Shown: positions 19,572 to 28,352 of the stretch, one piece after another | How positions within the stretch are numbered: the first letter of the stretch is position 1 | Layout: every line of letters begins with the position of its first letter | Assembly (NCBI GenBank): GCA_965277445.1 | Contig: CBDICY010000050.1 | Coordinates: 806,001-870,000, forward strand | Direction of reading: 5' to 3' | From: JAFMDF01 sp965277445 | GTDB lineage: Bacteria > Bacteroidota > Bacteroidia > Chitinophagales > Saprospiraceae | Length of the DNA stretch: 64,000 nucleotides | Made by a program: the position numbers and the translations under genes | The notes under the pieces: generated by a model | The model's database searches: none | Seen by the model: only the letters and a program-made list of their open reading frames with translations | What the model was told of the DNA's origin: nothing

Positions 19572-21638
19572 ATGGTTGAAAATTTATCAAAATCAGTAGA
19601 TTTTAAGATAGTAATTATTGAAGATATTCTAGAAACAGCTAATCATTTAAGAGATTTTCTAGAAAAGAATATGGTATCTCTTTTATCTAATGAAGAAAAT
19701 TTAATGGAATTTATATTATTGCATAATATAGACCATTTTAAAGAAAGAGTTTTTTATAATAATTTTCAAAAAGTACTTTTTATTATTGATTTAAATCTTG
19801 GAAATCGTAGAGAAACAGAGGGACTCGAAATCATTTCAATTTTAAATGGAATGAAAGATTTAGATTATCAGATTGTAGTCTATTCTGCAAATACTGATCT
19901 AATTGATGAAACGAAAAACAGGGTTGATGCACTTATCAAAAAAGGGCATCATAAAGAAAATTATGAACAAATCTTATCTCTAACAAAGAACTTTTTTTTA
20001 ACTCCTCATGAAATAAAAAGGAAATTAGTAGAAACTTCAAATTTAAAAAAGTCAAAGAAAAATCATATCTATACTCCTTCCTTTGATGGTGAAACTATCC
20101 TAGGTTCAGACCAACTCAACATTTCAAAAGACAGTCACGCACTAGCCAATCTAATTACCAATAAAGGACTGAGCCCCCCTCTTTCCATAGGAATTTTTGC
20201 TGATTGGGGAAGCGGTAAAAGTTTTTTCATGCAAAAAATAGATGAAAGAGTGAAGGAGTTAGTTGAATATTAAAAGAATACAACTGATGTAAATAATATA
20301 TTTGTAGAAAATGTCCTCTCTATTCATTTTAACGCTTGGCATTACTTAGATAGTGATTTATGGAGTTCCCTTCTAGACCATATTATTAAAAATACGGCAG
20401 AAGGGCTTAAAATTAAATATGGCAAACAAGCTGAAATCGAACTTTATAATGCATTACGTTCTTATGAAGAGGATATGTTAGAAGAGTTTGAAAGCGGTGT
20501 AGATGAAATTCTAGAAAAAGTAGAGAAATCACCTGCGCATATTCCTAAGACTGGAAAAGTCTCTAAGAAAACTAAAATAAATAATCTAAACAAAAAGGTA
20601 GAGCAATTAAAAGAAGAACATATTCCTAAAAAAAGATTTCCCAAATTAATAAACAAATTATTAGAACGGTTTGGAATTGTTCAATTTATTCGGAAGGAAT
20701 TAGAAAATATCAACGAGCAATTCACAAAAAACCAAGGCTTAGCCAACGGCAAATATAAAATAGACCGTATCGTTCTCTACATAGATGATTTAGACCGCTG
20801 TCCACCTAAAAGAGTAGTAGAAGTACTCCAAGCCATTCATCTGTTATTAGCTTTTCCACTTTTTGTAGTGGTAGTAGGCGTTGACAAACGATGGGTATCA
20901 CACGCCATTGAAGAAGTTTATCCTAATCTAAACCCAACTAATAACAAAAAAGGTAAAAAAATAGCTACATCCTTGGATTATTTAGAAAAAATATTTCAAA
21001 TCCCTTATTCCTTGAGACCTATGGATGAAGTAGGTATTAAAAAATTACTAGATAATTTGCTAATAAAAGATTTGCTTATAGAAAAAACAGAAAAAGAAAA
21101 CACGATACAAACAGATACGCTAAAAACGGTATCAGCAACAAACTCGCAAGACCAAGACAGCAAAGAAGAAGTAATTACCACTTCTCCGATTTTCAAAGGG
21201 AAAAAGCTCCAAATTACTAAAGCTGAAAAAGATTATATACATGAACTAGCCCCTATTTTAAATAAATCACCCAGAGCTATTAAACGTTTTATTAACACTT
21301 ATCGGATAGTACGGGTACATCAAGAAGGCCCCGAAAACATAGACGAATACCAAGGAACATTACTGTTGTTAGCTATAATGATTGGTTTCCCAAATGCCAG
21401 TCAAAGTGTATTCCACCAAATAGCAACTACAGAAACATCTACCGAAACTAAATTCATCAAACTATTAAAACAAATCCCTCCTGACATGCCACCCACCACA
21501 CAAGAACTTTGGGATAAATTACAAGGAATTAGTCAAAAAACAGAACCAGAACCAATCAAAACGCTGGAAATTCCAATATCAACGTTGCAGCGTTTTCTTC
21601 CTTTGGTTACTCGGTTCTCCTTTAGAATGGAGGCATAA
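19572..21638 (+). pseudogene. Receiver-KAP P-loop NTPase fusion, interrupted by one in-frame TAA
   Basis: The frame from ATG 19572 to the TAA at 21636-21638 is open for 688 codons apart from one TAA at 20271-20273 (codon 234). Residues 10-145 are a receiver domain (E17-D18, D73, S105, K123/124), close to that of the 10848 protein. A KAP-family NTPase follows: Walker A GIFADWGSGKSF (K216), then, after the stop, the family's HFNAWHY motif, a Walker B VLYIDDLDRCPP near codon 405, and NKSPRAIKRFIN late in the chain. KAP NTPases are known in conflict and membrane-signalling systems; a direct receiver fusion is unusual. As written, the stop separates the P-loop from Walker B, so the NTPase would be dead unless there is readthrough or sequence error. 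The second piece has an internal ATG at 20475, but it too lacks the P-loop. Confidence 0.82.
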
Positions 21639-21653
21639 AGCCTGAATATATTT

Positions 21654-22040
21654 TCAATAGGTTCGTTGGGACGGCGCATCATTTACTAATTCTAAGTTAT
21701 CAAAAGTTCGATTATCTTGATTAGTTGCTTGTTGTGCTTTGTATTGACCTTCCATATACATAATGCCAAAGATTAATAAAAAAGCAAACATTAAGGTATT
21801 TAATAAACGGGAATTGTTATAGCGGCTGCGGTGTTCTTCTTCGTAGTCATAGTGGTCCTCATAATCGGGGGGAATATAATCAGATTCATGGTAGTAGCCC
21901 CTTCTTCGATAATGTCGATGTGGTCGTCTATAATAGGAACGAGGAGAAACATTATTTACGACAATCAATAATACAATACATCCAATTAAAAGTACACCAA
22001 ACATAATTTTAAGGTTTTGTAGTATTTGCCTGAGGAACAA
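21654..22040 (-). CDS. Small two-helix membrane protein, unknown
   Basis: A 128-residue protein with membrane helices at about residues 10-28 and 83-98. Between them lies a Tyr/Arg/His/Asp-rich hydrophilic loop (SPRSYYRRPHRHYRRRGYY). Its C-terminus is polar. The composition resembles small envelope proteins of Bacteroidota with no known function. It is convergent with the REC-KAP gene, 15 bp apart. It has its own promoter candidate at 22110-22117, so it need not belong to the system on the other strand. Confidence 0.65.
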   Translation of the reverse strand: MFLRQILQNLKIMFGVLLIGCIVLLIVVNNVSPRSYYRRPHRHYRRRGYYHESDYIPPDYEDHYDYEEEHRSRYNNSRLLNTLMFAFLLIFGIMYMEGQYKAQQATNQDNRTFDNLELVNDAPSQRTY

Positions 22041-22109
22041 AACTCAAGCAAACACTAGGTTTAAAAATGGTTAGCGAGGAATAATTTTCTCTTGCTGTTT
22101 GTTATAGTA

Positions 22110-22117
22110 CAAAGGTA
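22110..22117 (-). promoter_or_regulatory. Candidate -7 box (TACCTTTG) for the small membrane protein
   Basis: Read on the minus strand the sequence is TACCTTTG, a perfect fit to the Bacteroidota TAnnTTTG box, with a TTTTG about 16 bp upstream. Transcription would begin about 60-70 bp before the ATG at 22040. The spacing is a little short for this promoter class. Confidence 0.5.
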
Positions 22118-22126
22118 GGCTTGGAA

Positions 22127-22146
22127 AACCGACCAAAACCGACCAA
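22127..22146. repeat. Two perfect tandem 10-bp repeats in the -33 region
   Basis: AACCGACCAA occurs twice head to tail without a gap. The position overlaps the upstream half of the minus-strand promoter at 22110-22117. One helical turn per copy would suit an operator, but this is inference. Confidence 0.5.
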
Positions 22147-22190
22147 TTTAAAAATGGGCTTATTTTTTGGAAAAAAGAGGACAGGTAAGA

Positions 22191-22886
22191 TTAAAGCGTA
22201 CGCTTAAATAATAGTTGCTGTAAGGCTAATAATTGAATATTAGAAAAATAGGAGGTTTCTTTTTGTTGAAGTAATTCTTGTATATCAGGTCTATTCAATA
22301 AGGTTTGAAGATGGTTCTGTAAAGGGAGACCAATAGAATTGGTTGTCAAAATTTTCTCCTCATTCTTTAATATAGTAGGATGGTGCATCAAAAATAACTT
22401 TGCTTCCAAGGCTATATCTAACTGAAATTGCTTATGAAAATCCCTAATGGTATTTCTATAGGCTACCTTGTTGTATAGGTAGGTTTCTCCCACTTGGCAT
22501 AAAAAATCAAAAGCTTCACCAGAAGTATGTTTTTCTTCTTTAATGGGTAGGCATAATTTATGCTGGACGATGGTTAGTAATTTTTCTTCTAGTTCACGTT
22601 TTAGAGCAAGTTTAGCGTTTTGGCGTAAAGTCAAATAAACTTGGTCTTTTTGAGTTATAATACTTTGCAGCATTTGCTCATCTCGGGTAGTAAAATGATT
22701 TTCCGAGAACAATACCACATCTATTTTTTCGATAGGTGGTAATGCTATCCAATCCGTACAGCAATTTTTAAATCCTATTATCTTGGCAGTCGTTTGATTG
22801 ATATTGAACGTATCAAAAAGCCTTAGATACTCCAAGGTATAAGGGTCAAATTGTGTAAAGATAATATAGAGGGATTGGGCGCGCAA
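22191..22886 (-). CDS. Unknown 231-residue protein
   Basis: A soluble, mostly helical protein after a Rossmann-like start (LYIIFTQFDPYTLEYLRLF, then IDVVLFSENHF). No catalytic motif or DNA-binding motif is recognisable. The N-terminal 90 residues could be a degenerate receiver-like alpha/beta domain; the rest is helical. It lies 73 bp downstream of the receiver-like gene at 22960 on the same strand and is probably its operon partner. Function unknown. Confidence 0.6.
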   Translation of the reverse strand: MRAQSLYIIFTQFDPYTLEYLRLFDTFNINQTTAKIIGFKNCCTDWIALPPIEKIDVVLFSENHFTTRDEQMLQSIITQKDQVYLTLRQNAKLALKRELEEKLLTIVQHKLCLPIKEEKHTSGEAFDFLCQVGETYLYNKVAYRNTIRDFHKQFQLDIALEAKLFLMHHPTILKNEEKILTTNSIGLPLQNHLQTLLNRPDIQELLQQKETSYFSNIQLLALQQLLFKRTL

Positions 22887-22959
22887 GTTGGATTTTTTCG
22901 GTGATTAAAAAAACTACTAATGTAACTTCGAGTCTGTACAAAAAGTTCTGAGCCTTGAT

Positions 22960-24684
22960 TTAAATGTTATGACTTTCCAGACCTGGACCATACAATTGTA
23001 GCCATTCTTTTTCCTTAGGAGTCAATTTTAAAGCGTTGATGTTTCGCCAACTATAATCTATTTTTTTACTCATTTTCATCAAACTATGTCTCATAAAAGT
23101 CTCTACGTCGGTCTGTCCTAAATGCTTATTCGTATAGCCAAATTTCAACCAAGCATAAATAGCTGACCATCTTTTAGCATTTTCTTTTTTCTCAGGATAA
23201 TCTAACACAGACCCTCCCATTTGATATAAGCCGAGTGCAATACGTCTACATAGCAAAAGATTTCGTAAGTTTTTAATATTTCTATTGGTATCACTCCCTG
23301 TTAACCGCCCTCTTAAGTTTTGAAGGGGAACAACTTTATCAGGCTTTATCAATACCAATTTTAAAAAATCCATAGCCTGCTGAGTAATAGCTGCTTCTGC
23401 AACCTCATAATCTTTACTTTGCAAATGTTGGATATATACTTTTAACCCCTGTCCGAAATTGGGTAGTTTTTCTTTTTCCTTTTTAATTTGAGTATCACTT
23501 TCCATTATTAAACGAAGAAAACGGTCAAAGCGAGGGTTGTTCCGCTCCATTTTTCGTTTACTAAATACTCTAGGCTGCAACTTACCTGACACTATTTGAT
23601 AAATACCCGCATCTTCCAAATTGGATAATATAACGGGATAATAAATATTAGGTATCGCCTCATAAATCGTTTCTAGAATATCGTACCCTTGTTCTTCACA
23701 CCATTGTCCATTCTCTTGCAGAAATCGAAAGTCACATAGAATTATATTAGTACCTTCCTTATCGTTTTTCAAATAGTCTACAGCCGCCGCACTATTTGAA
23801 ACAAATGTTAATCTACAATGTCTTTTTAATTGTTGTTCAAATTTACCTACTTCTGGATTAGGTAAACTGGAAACATAAAGAATGACTAATTCGTCAGGTA
23901 ATTCCTCCCGAGCCGAGCCAGCGGCTGCTTGATTATTAAAGACAGTTCGTTTAAAGCGATAAACTAAATTAGATAATTCTTCGGCATCAATGGCGCTTTC
24001 GGATTGAAATCGCTTTTGAAATAAACTCCTCACTTCCTGAATAAGGGTAGGTTTATTGAGTACCTTTTCCAGGGCATCTATTTTATGGTCAAAAAAGGTT
24101 TGAATAGTGGTATTAGTAGTAGGTGGATTTGTCCCATAAATCTCATTTTGCAAATCATTGAAAAAATTAAACAAAAAACCTATTTTCTTATACAAGTGTT
24201 CTTTTAAATCTTCCAAAAGCATATCACTTCTAATGGGCTTAGGAAAAGAGGTATCTATTTCAGTTTCTGAAGTTTCTAACAATTCAATCAAGGGTATAAA
24301 TTGAATCGCTGGGTCTTGTAAATGGTGAAAATCATCCATTCTATTGAGTGCATTTTCTAAACCCGCCATAGAGATGGAAGGGTAAGTAGAAGTTAAAATC
24401 ATAGGATATTTCATAGACCATTCTACTCGTAGTCGATAAACAAAATCCATGGCCCAAAAGTCCGTATAATACCTGTTCTCTTCCCAAACTATTTCAGCTT
24501 GAATGATTAATCCTAGTACACCATTTGGTAAAAATTCGTTTTCCGCTCGAAGCTGATTAAAGGTATCTAAATCAGTAATTGCCTCAAAATAATCAGGTAA
24601 GACAACAGCAACTTCTGGATTACAAAGAAAATAAATCTTTTTCGATGTTTTGTTTTTGTTGGATTTCTGAATTTCCTTCATCAA
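22960..24684 (-). CDS. Unknown protein with internal receiver-like domain
   Basis: A 574-residue cytoplasmic protein. Residues 15-100 look like an alpha/beta domain (KKIYFLCNPEVAVVLPDYF). Residues about 268-395 resemble a receiver fold: LVILYVSSLPNP, then IILCDFRFLQ with an Asp at the phospho-acceptor position, then YPVILSNLEDAG. The early acidic pair of true receivers is missing. The C-terminal 170 residues are helical, with no helix-turn-helix I can name. It is divergent from the patatin gene and precedes the 22191 gene. It could be a stand-alone regulator or a sensor for the neighbouring patatin-metalloprotease-MBL operon; neither is shown. Confidence 0.6.
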   Translation of the reverse strand: MMKEIQKSNKNKTSKKIYFLCNPEVAVVLPDYFEAITDLDTFNQLRAENEFLPNGVLGLIIQAEIVWEENRYYTDFWAMDFVYRLRVEWSMKYPMILTSTYPSISMAGLENALNRMDDFHHLQDPAIQFIPLIELLETSETEIDTSFPKPIRSDMLLEDLKEHLYKKIGFLFNFFNDLQNEIYGTNPPTTNTTIQTFFDHKIDALEKVLNKPTLIQEVRSLFQKRFQSESAIDAEELSNLVYRFKRTVFNNQAAAGSAREELPDELVILYVSSLPNPEVGKFEQQLKRHCRLTFVSNSAAAVDYLKNDKEGTNIILCDFRFLQENGQWCEEQGYDILETIYEAIPNIYYPVILSNLEDAGIYQIVSGKLQPRVFSKRKMERNNPRFDRFLRLIMESDTQIKKEKEKLPNFGQGLKVYIQHLQSKDYEVAEAAITQQAMDFLKLVLIKPDKVVPLQNLRGRLTGSDTNRNIKNLRNLLLCRRIALGLYQMGGSVLDYPEKKENAKRWSAIYAWLKFGYTNKHLGQTDVETFMRHSLMKMSKKIDYSWRNINALKLTPKEKEWLQLYGPGLESHNI

Positions 24685-24841
24685 ATTCTTATTGATTAGC
24701 CTGTTTTGAGTTTTGTAATAATAGTGGGAGCTATAATAAGAATTTTTTAATTAATAACTGAATGAAGTGCTTAGTTTTTTAAATATTGGTAAATAAAAAA
24801 TATTTTTTTGTCTTTTATACTGATTATTTAAAGGGCTTCAG

Positions 24842-24872
24842 TTGGCTTATTTAATAGTTTATTGTATCTTAG
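24842..24872 (+). promoter_or_regulatory. Candidate promoter for the patatin operon
   Basis: TTGG at 24842-24845 and TATCTTAG at 24865-24872, 19 bp apart, approximate the Bacteroidota TTTG / TAnnTTTG pattern. The ATG is at 24910. Both boxes deviate at one base, so this is only a candidate. Confidence 0.35.
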
Positions 24873-24909
24873 GCTAAGAATACAATCTATTTAATTAACT
24901 CTTAATCAA

Positions 24910-26547
24910 ATGATTAATAAAGAAACACCTTCCAAAAATGCTAAAGTACCATTCTCTGATATAGCACTCTCTCTTTCAGGTGGAGGGTACAGAGCTGCCG
25001 CTTTTCATTTAGGTACGCTTTCCTTTCTAAATTATATCAAATTTCCAACAAAAGGTAAGGAAGCCAAACCATTACTAGATAATGTAAGAATTTTATCTAC
25101 TATTTCCGGAGGTACTATTACAGGATTAATGTGGGCATATAGTAAAATTAAGCAAGAATCTTTTGCTACTTTTTTCAATGACCTATATGAATTAATGGAT
25201 GAAAAAGAATTAATGGATCTCGCCTTTGATAAATTAACAAAAACAGATGATTGGCAAAATCCCCATAAATCTAAGAATCTAATCAATGCTTTTGCAGAGG
25301 TTTATAATGAATATTTTTTTGATAATGCTGACTTTAATTCCTTTTTAGATGTAAAAAAAGAAATTGAGCTACCTACCTTAGTCTTTGGTGCTACCGAATT
25401 TATAAATGGACGCCCCTTCAGATTTCAAAATAATGGAAGATTCGGTAACCATGATATTACCACCATTAAGACCGCCGTCGAAGAAATTAAGTTAGGCGAT
25501 ATTGTTGCTGCTTCCAGTTGTTTTCCATTTGGTTTTGAACCAATTCTTTTTCCTACTGATTTTATTCAAAACAATAAGGGCGCTTTGGCAACAGATTGGA
25601 AAAGTAATAATAAACCAATTGTAGCGCTAATGGATGGAGGAATTACTGACAATCAAGGATTTGATGGGATTAAAAAAGCCGTCAAAAGATTAGAAAAGAC
25701 TAATACTTCTATTGATACTTACATTATTTCAGATGTAGCTGGGCAATCTATGTCCCCATTACAAGCAAATAAATTTAAACAAAGTAAATCTTGGTTAACT
25801 TTAAGAAGGCTTAATATCCTACTTATAATCCTTTCAATTATTAGTTTCTCGGGACTCTTAACCTCTTTTTTCTGCCTATTCATGGGCTATTCTTTTTGGT
25901 GGACTATTGGCCTTATTCTTTTTCCGCTCTTATTACTTATAGGATTAACTGGTTTGTTTCTTATAAATAAATCTCTTAGATGGATTAACCAGACTATGGA
26001 GAAAATGCTTGGCCAGGGGCGACCAACAGCTTTGACAAAAGTTCAGTCATTAAAGAAAGCCCCCATTAAAGATTTGTATAATTTTATTAAAGCCCGAGGA
26101 ACAAGTGGTTTTAAAATGGTCAATGATATTTTTTTAGGTCGAATTCGTAGAATGTCCTATAATGATTTGTATGAAGAAGAAAATTGGAAATTTAAATTGA
26201 TAGGCAATTTCATCTATAGTATGAAAGACTCCAACCTCGATTTATCAGATGAATGCCTTGATATAATTAACCTAGCCAATGAAATGGATACTACCTTATG
26301 GTTCAGTTCAAAAAACAGAAAAGAGGAGATGTTAAATGCTTTAATCATTACAGGTCAATTGACTACTTGTTATAAATTAATGGCATTTATTGATAAAAAG
26401 AAATCATCACCAAAGTATGAAGAATTATTTGCACCTCATTTAGATGCCATTAATCTACTTCATGCGGAACTTATTGATTGTTTAGCTAAGTTTAAAAAGA
26501 ACGAAAAATGGTTACTAAATGGTATTCTGAACAATCTGAATGGCTAG
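24910..26547 (+). CDS. Patatin-like phospholipase with central membrane helices
   Basis: A 545-residue patatin-family protein. Motifs: oxyanion loop LSLSGGGYRAAAFHLG at about 20-35, nucleophile S66 in STISGGTITG, and catalytic D242 in LMDGGITDNQG. Two membrane helices follow at about 302-350 (LLIILSIISFSGLL and GLILFPLLLLIGLTGLFL). A soluble helical domain of about 190 residues ends the chain. Patatins hydrolyse phospholipid acyl chains; as effectors in CBASS and similar systems they destroy the inner membrane. The built-in membrane anchor fits that use. It leads an operon with a metalloprotease (41 bp after) and an MBL hydrolase. Confidence 0.88.
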   Translation: MINKETPSKNAKVPFSDIALSLSGGGYRAAAFHLGTLSFLNYIKFPTKGKEAKPLLDNVRILSTISGGTITGLMWAYSKIKQESFATFFNDLYELMDEKELMDLAFDKLTKTDDWQNPHKSKNLINAFAEVYNEYFFDNADFNSFLDVKKEIELPTLVFGATEFINGRPFRFQNNGRFGNHDITTIKTAVEEIKLGDIVAASSCFPFGFEPILFPTDFIQNNKGALATDWKSNNKPIVALMDGGITDNQGFDGIKKAVKRLEKTNTSIDTYIISDVAGQSMSPLQANKFKQSKSWLTLRRLNILLIILSIISFSGLLTSFFCLFMGYSFWWTIGLILFPLLLLIGLTGLFLINKSLRWINQTMEKMLGQGRPTALTKVQSLKKAPIKDLYNFIKARGTSGFKMVNDIFLGRIRRMSYNDLYEEENWKFKLIGNFIYSMKDSNLDLSDECLDIINLANEMDTTLWFSSKNRKEEMLNALIITGQLTTCYKLMAFIDKKKSSPKYEELFAPHLDAINLLHAELIDCLAKFKKNEKWLLNGILNNLNG

Positions 26548-26588
26548 CTTTTAGAAGCAAGTTTTCCTAAATCCAATAAATAAAACTA

Positions 26589-28346
26589 ATGAAAAAAGTA
26601 CGTATTCCACTAATGATACAAGATCATAAAACGGCACAGGATGAACGACTTGATAGCGGAAAAGAGGGATATGAGGTTGAACAAGAATTCTTTTTAGATG
26701 GTCCCGTTTCTGAAAAAGTTGCAGTAATTGATTTTGACCCAAAAACTGGAACGATTGAGTCGAAACTCAAATTTGGAAAAAAAGGAGACGAAAAAAAAGG
26801 ATATTGCTATTGTGATAAAGATGGAAAAGATGTGAATCAGTATAAAGGAGACGAGCTCTACTCACCAGAATTTATGCAAATAAGCACCTTCGCTACTGTC
26901 CTCAAAACTATTGAATTATTTGAAAAGCATAATACGTTAGGTCGGCCTATAAAATGGGCTTTTCCAGCTAAACAACTAGTTGTTATTCCAAGAGCAGGTA
27001 AAATGGCCAATGCTTTTTATAATAGAGATACTAACACCCTCGAATTTTTCTACTTTGATAGTATAAGCTCGAACCAGACCATTTATTCCTGTTTATCTAG
27101 AGAAATAGTTGCACATGAAGCTGGACACGCCATAATTGATGGTATCGCCCCTGATTTAATGAATGCATACACACCAGATTCATTAGCTATCCATGAAGCG
27201 TTAGCAGATGTTGTCGCCCTTTTCCTTTCCTTTGGTAGTAATAAGTTAACAAAATTAATTCTTGAAGAAAATACAGGATCTATTCGAGAGCAATCTCATT
27301 TTACTAGGTTGGCAGAAGAATTTGGAGATGCTCGGGGTTATGAAGATGGGCTAAGAAATTTTTTAAATGACAAAAACCTTAAAATTGGCGATGAAGATTA
27401 TATAGGTTCTTTTGAACCTCACAAGCTAAGTGAGGTATTATCTGGAACGATTTATAAATTACTTATAAAAAAACATGAATCAGAAAAGAAGCGATTAGCA
27501 ACAACTAAAAGATATGCTAAAAAACCCAATTCTTTATATTCTGCTTCTGGATATGCCTTAGTCTCTACTACACAAGAAATTAAGAAAGTCTTATTTCGAG
27601 GTTTAGATTATTTACCTCCAGGTGAAATTACTTTTGCTGATTATGGGAGAGCAATTGTCGTAGCGGATCGCTTGGAAAATAAGTTAAGTTTTGTTAGAGA
27701 ATGGTTTGCTAAAGAATTTATGGCTAGAGGGATTACGAATTCAAAAGAGGCGCTATTAATGCGCAAAAAAAAGCCAACAAAAATTTTTAAAGCATTAGAC
27801 ATTCCTCAGCTATTACAAAAAAGACTATATGCATATAATTTCATATTGGATAATCGTGCGTTAATCTACCTACCTGCTACGGTTTCCAATTTTGAAATTC
27901 GAGATTGCTATATTGCCGAATATCCTGATAGTTATAAAAAAACAGGCAAGAAAGTTTGTATCCTTAAAATAGCTTGGAATATTAAGGAAGCTAATCCTTT
28001 AAATGATAGAAGATTGCCTAATGAACGTTGGATTCAACAAGGAACGACTATGGTTATTGAAATCGCTACTAAAAAACTCGTAGGGTTACTTAGTAACGCT
28101 GCCCCTTGTGAGGAATTTCGCAATCAAAAAAACTTTGATTATGAAAGAAGAAAGAAAGAATATCAAAATACAGCAAACTTAAGAACTAATTATCTACAAC
28201 ACCTAATAGCAGAGGAAAATCTAAAATTAGGGAGAGACCTTTTTGATGCTGATGATAAGCCTTTATCAAATGGCGTTCATGGAAATGTTGTAGATAATGC
28301 CCTTCAAATTCAAGGCTCTTTCAATGCCCTTCACCTTTGCAACTAA
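26589..28346 (+). CDS. HExxH zinc metalloprotease (thermolysin-like, gluzincin)
   Basis: A 585-residue protein without signal peptide. The zinc site is H176-E-A-G-H180 (VAHEAGHAI), and the third ligand is probably E203 in AIHEALADVVAL, the arrangement of thermolysin-like gluzincins (M4/M36 group). The 175 residues before it and about 350 after it contain no other motif I can name; the C-terminal part ends in a basic helical stretch. Most M4 enzymes are secreted with a propeptide. This one appears cytoplasmic, which is unusual. It lies between the patatin and the MBL genes (6 bp to the MBL), so it may activate one of them by cleavage. Confidence 0.8.
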   Translation: MKKVRIPLMIQDHKTAQDERLDSGKEGYEVEQEFFLDGPVSEKVAVIDFDPKTGTIESKLKFGKKGDEKKGYCYCDKDGKDVNQYKGDELYSPEFMQISTFATVLKTIELFEKHNTLGRPIKWAFPAKQLVVIPRAGKMANAFYNRDTNTLEFFYFDSISSNQTIYSCLSREIVAHEAGHAIIDGIAPDLMNAYTPDSLAIHEALADVVALFLSFGSNKLTKLILEENTGSIREQSHFTRLAEEFGDARGYEDGLRNFLNDKNLKIGDEDYIGSFEPHKLSEVLSGTIYKLLIKKHESEKKRLATTKRYAKKPNSLYSASGYALVSTTQEIKKVLFRGLDYLPPGEITFADYGRAIVVADRLENKLSFVREWFAKEFMARGITNSKEALLMRKKKPTKIFKALDIPQLLQKRLYAYNFILDNRALIYLPATVSNFEIRDCYIAEYPDSYKKTGKKVCILKIAWNIKEANPLNDRRLPNERWIQQGTTMVIEIATKKLVGLLSNAAPCEEFRNQKNFDYERRKKEYQNTANLRTNYLQHLIAEENLKLGRDLFDADDKPLSNGVHGNVVDNALQIQGSFNALHLCN

Positions 28347-28352
28347 TAAAAA

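Noticed and set aside
15590..20273. Genetic code change (TAA read as an amino acid)
   Set aside because: Most genes here, including neighbours in the same operon, end in TAA at the expected place, so general reassignment is excluded.
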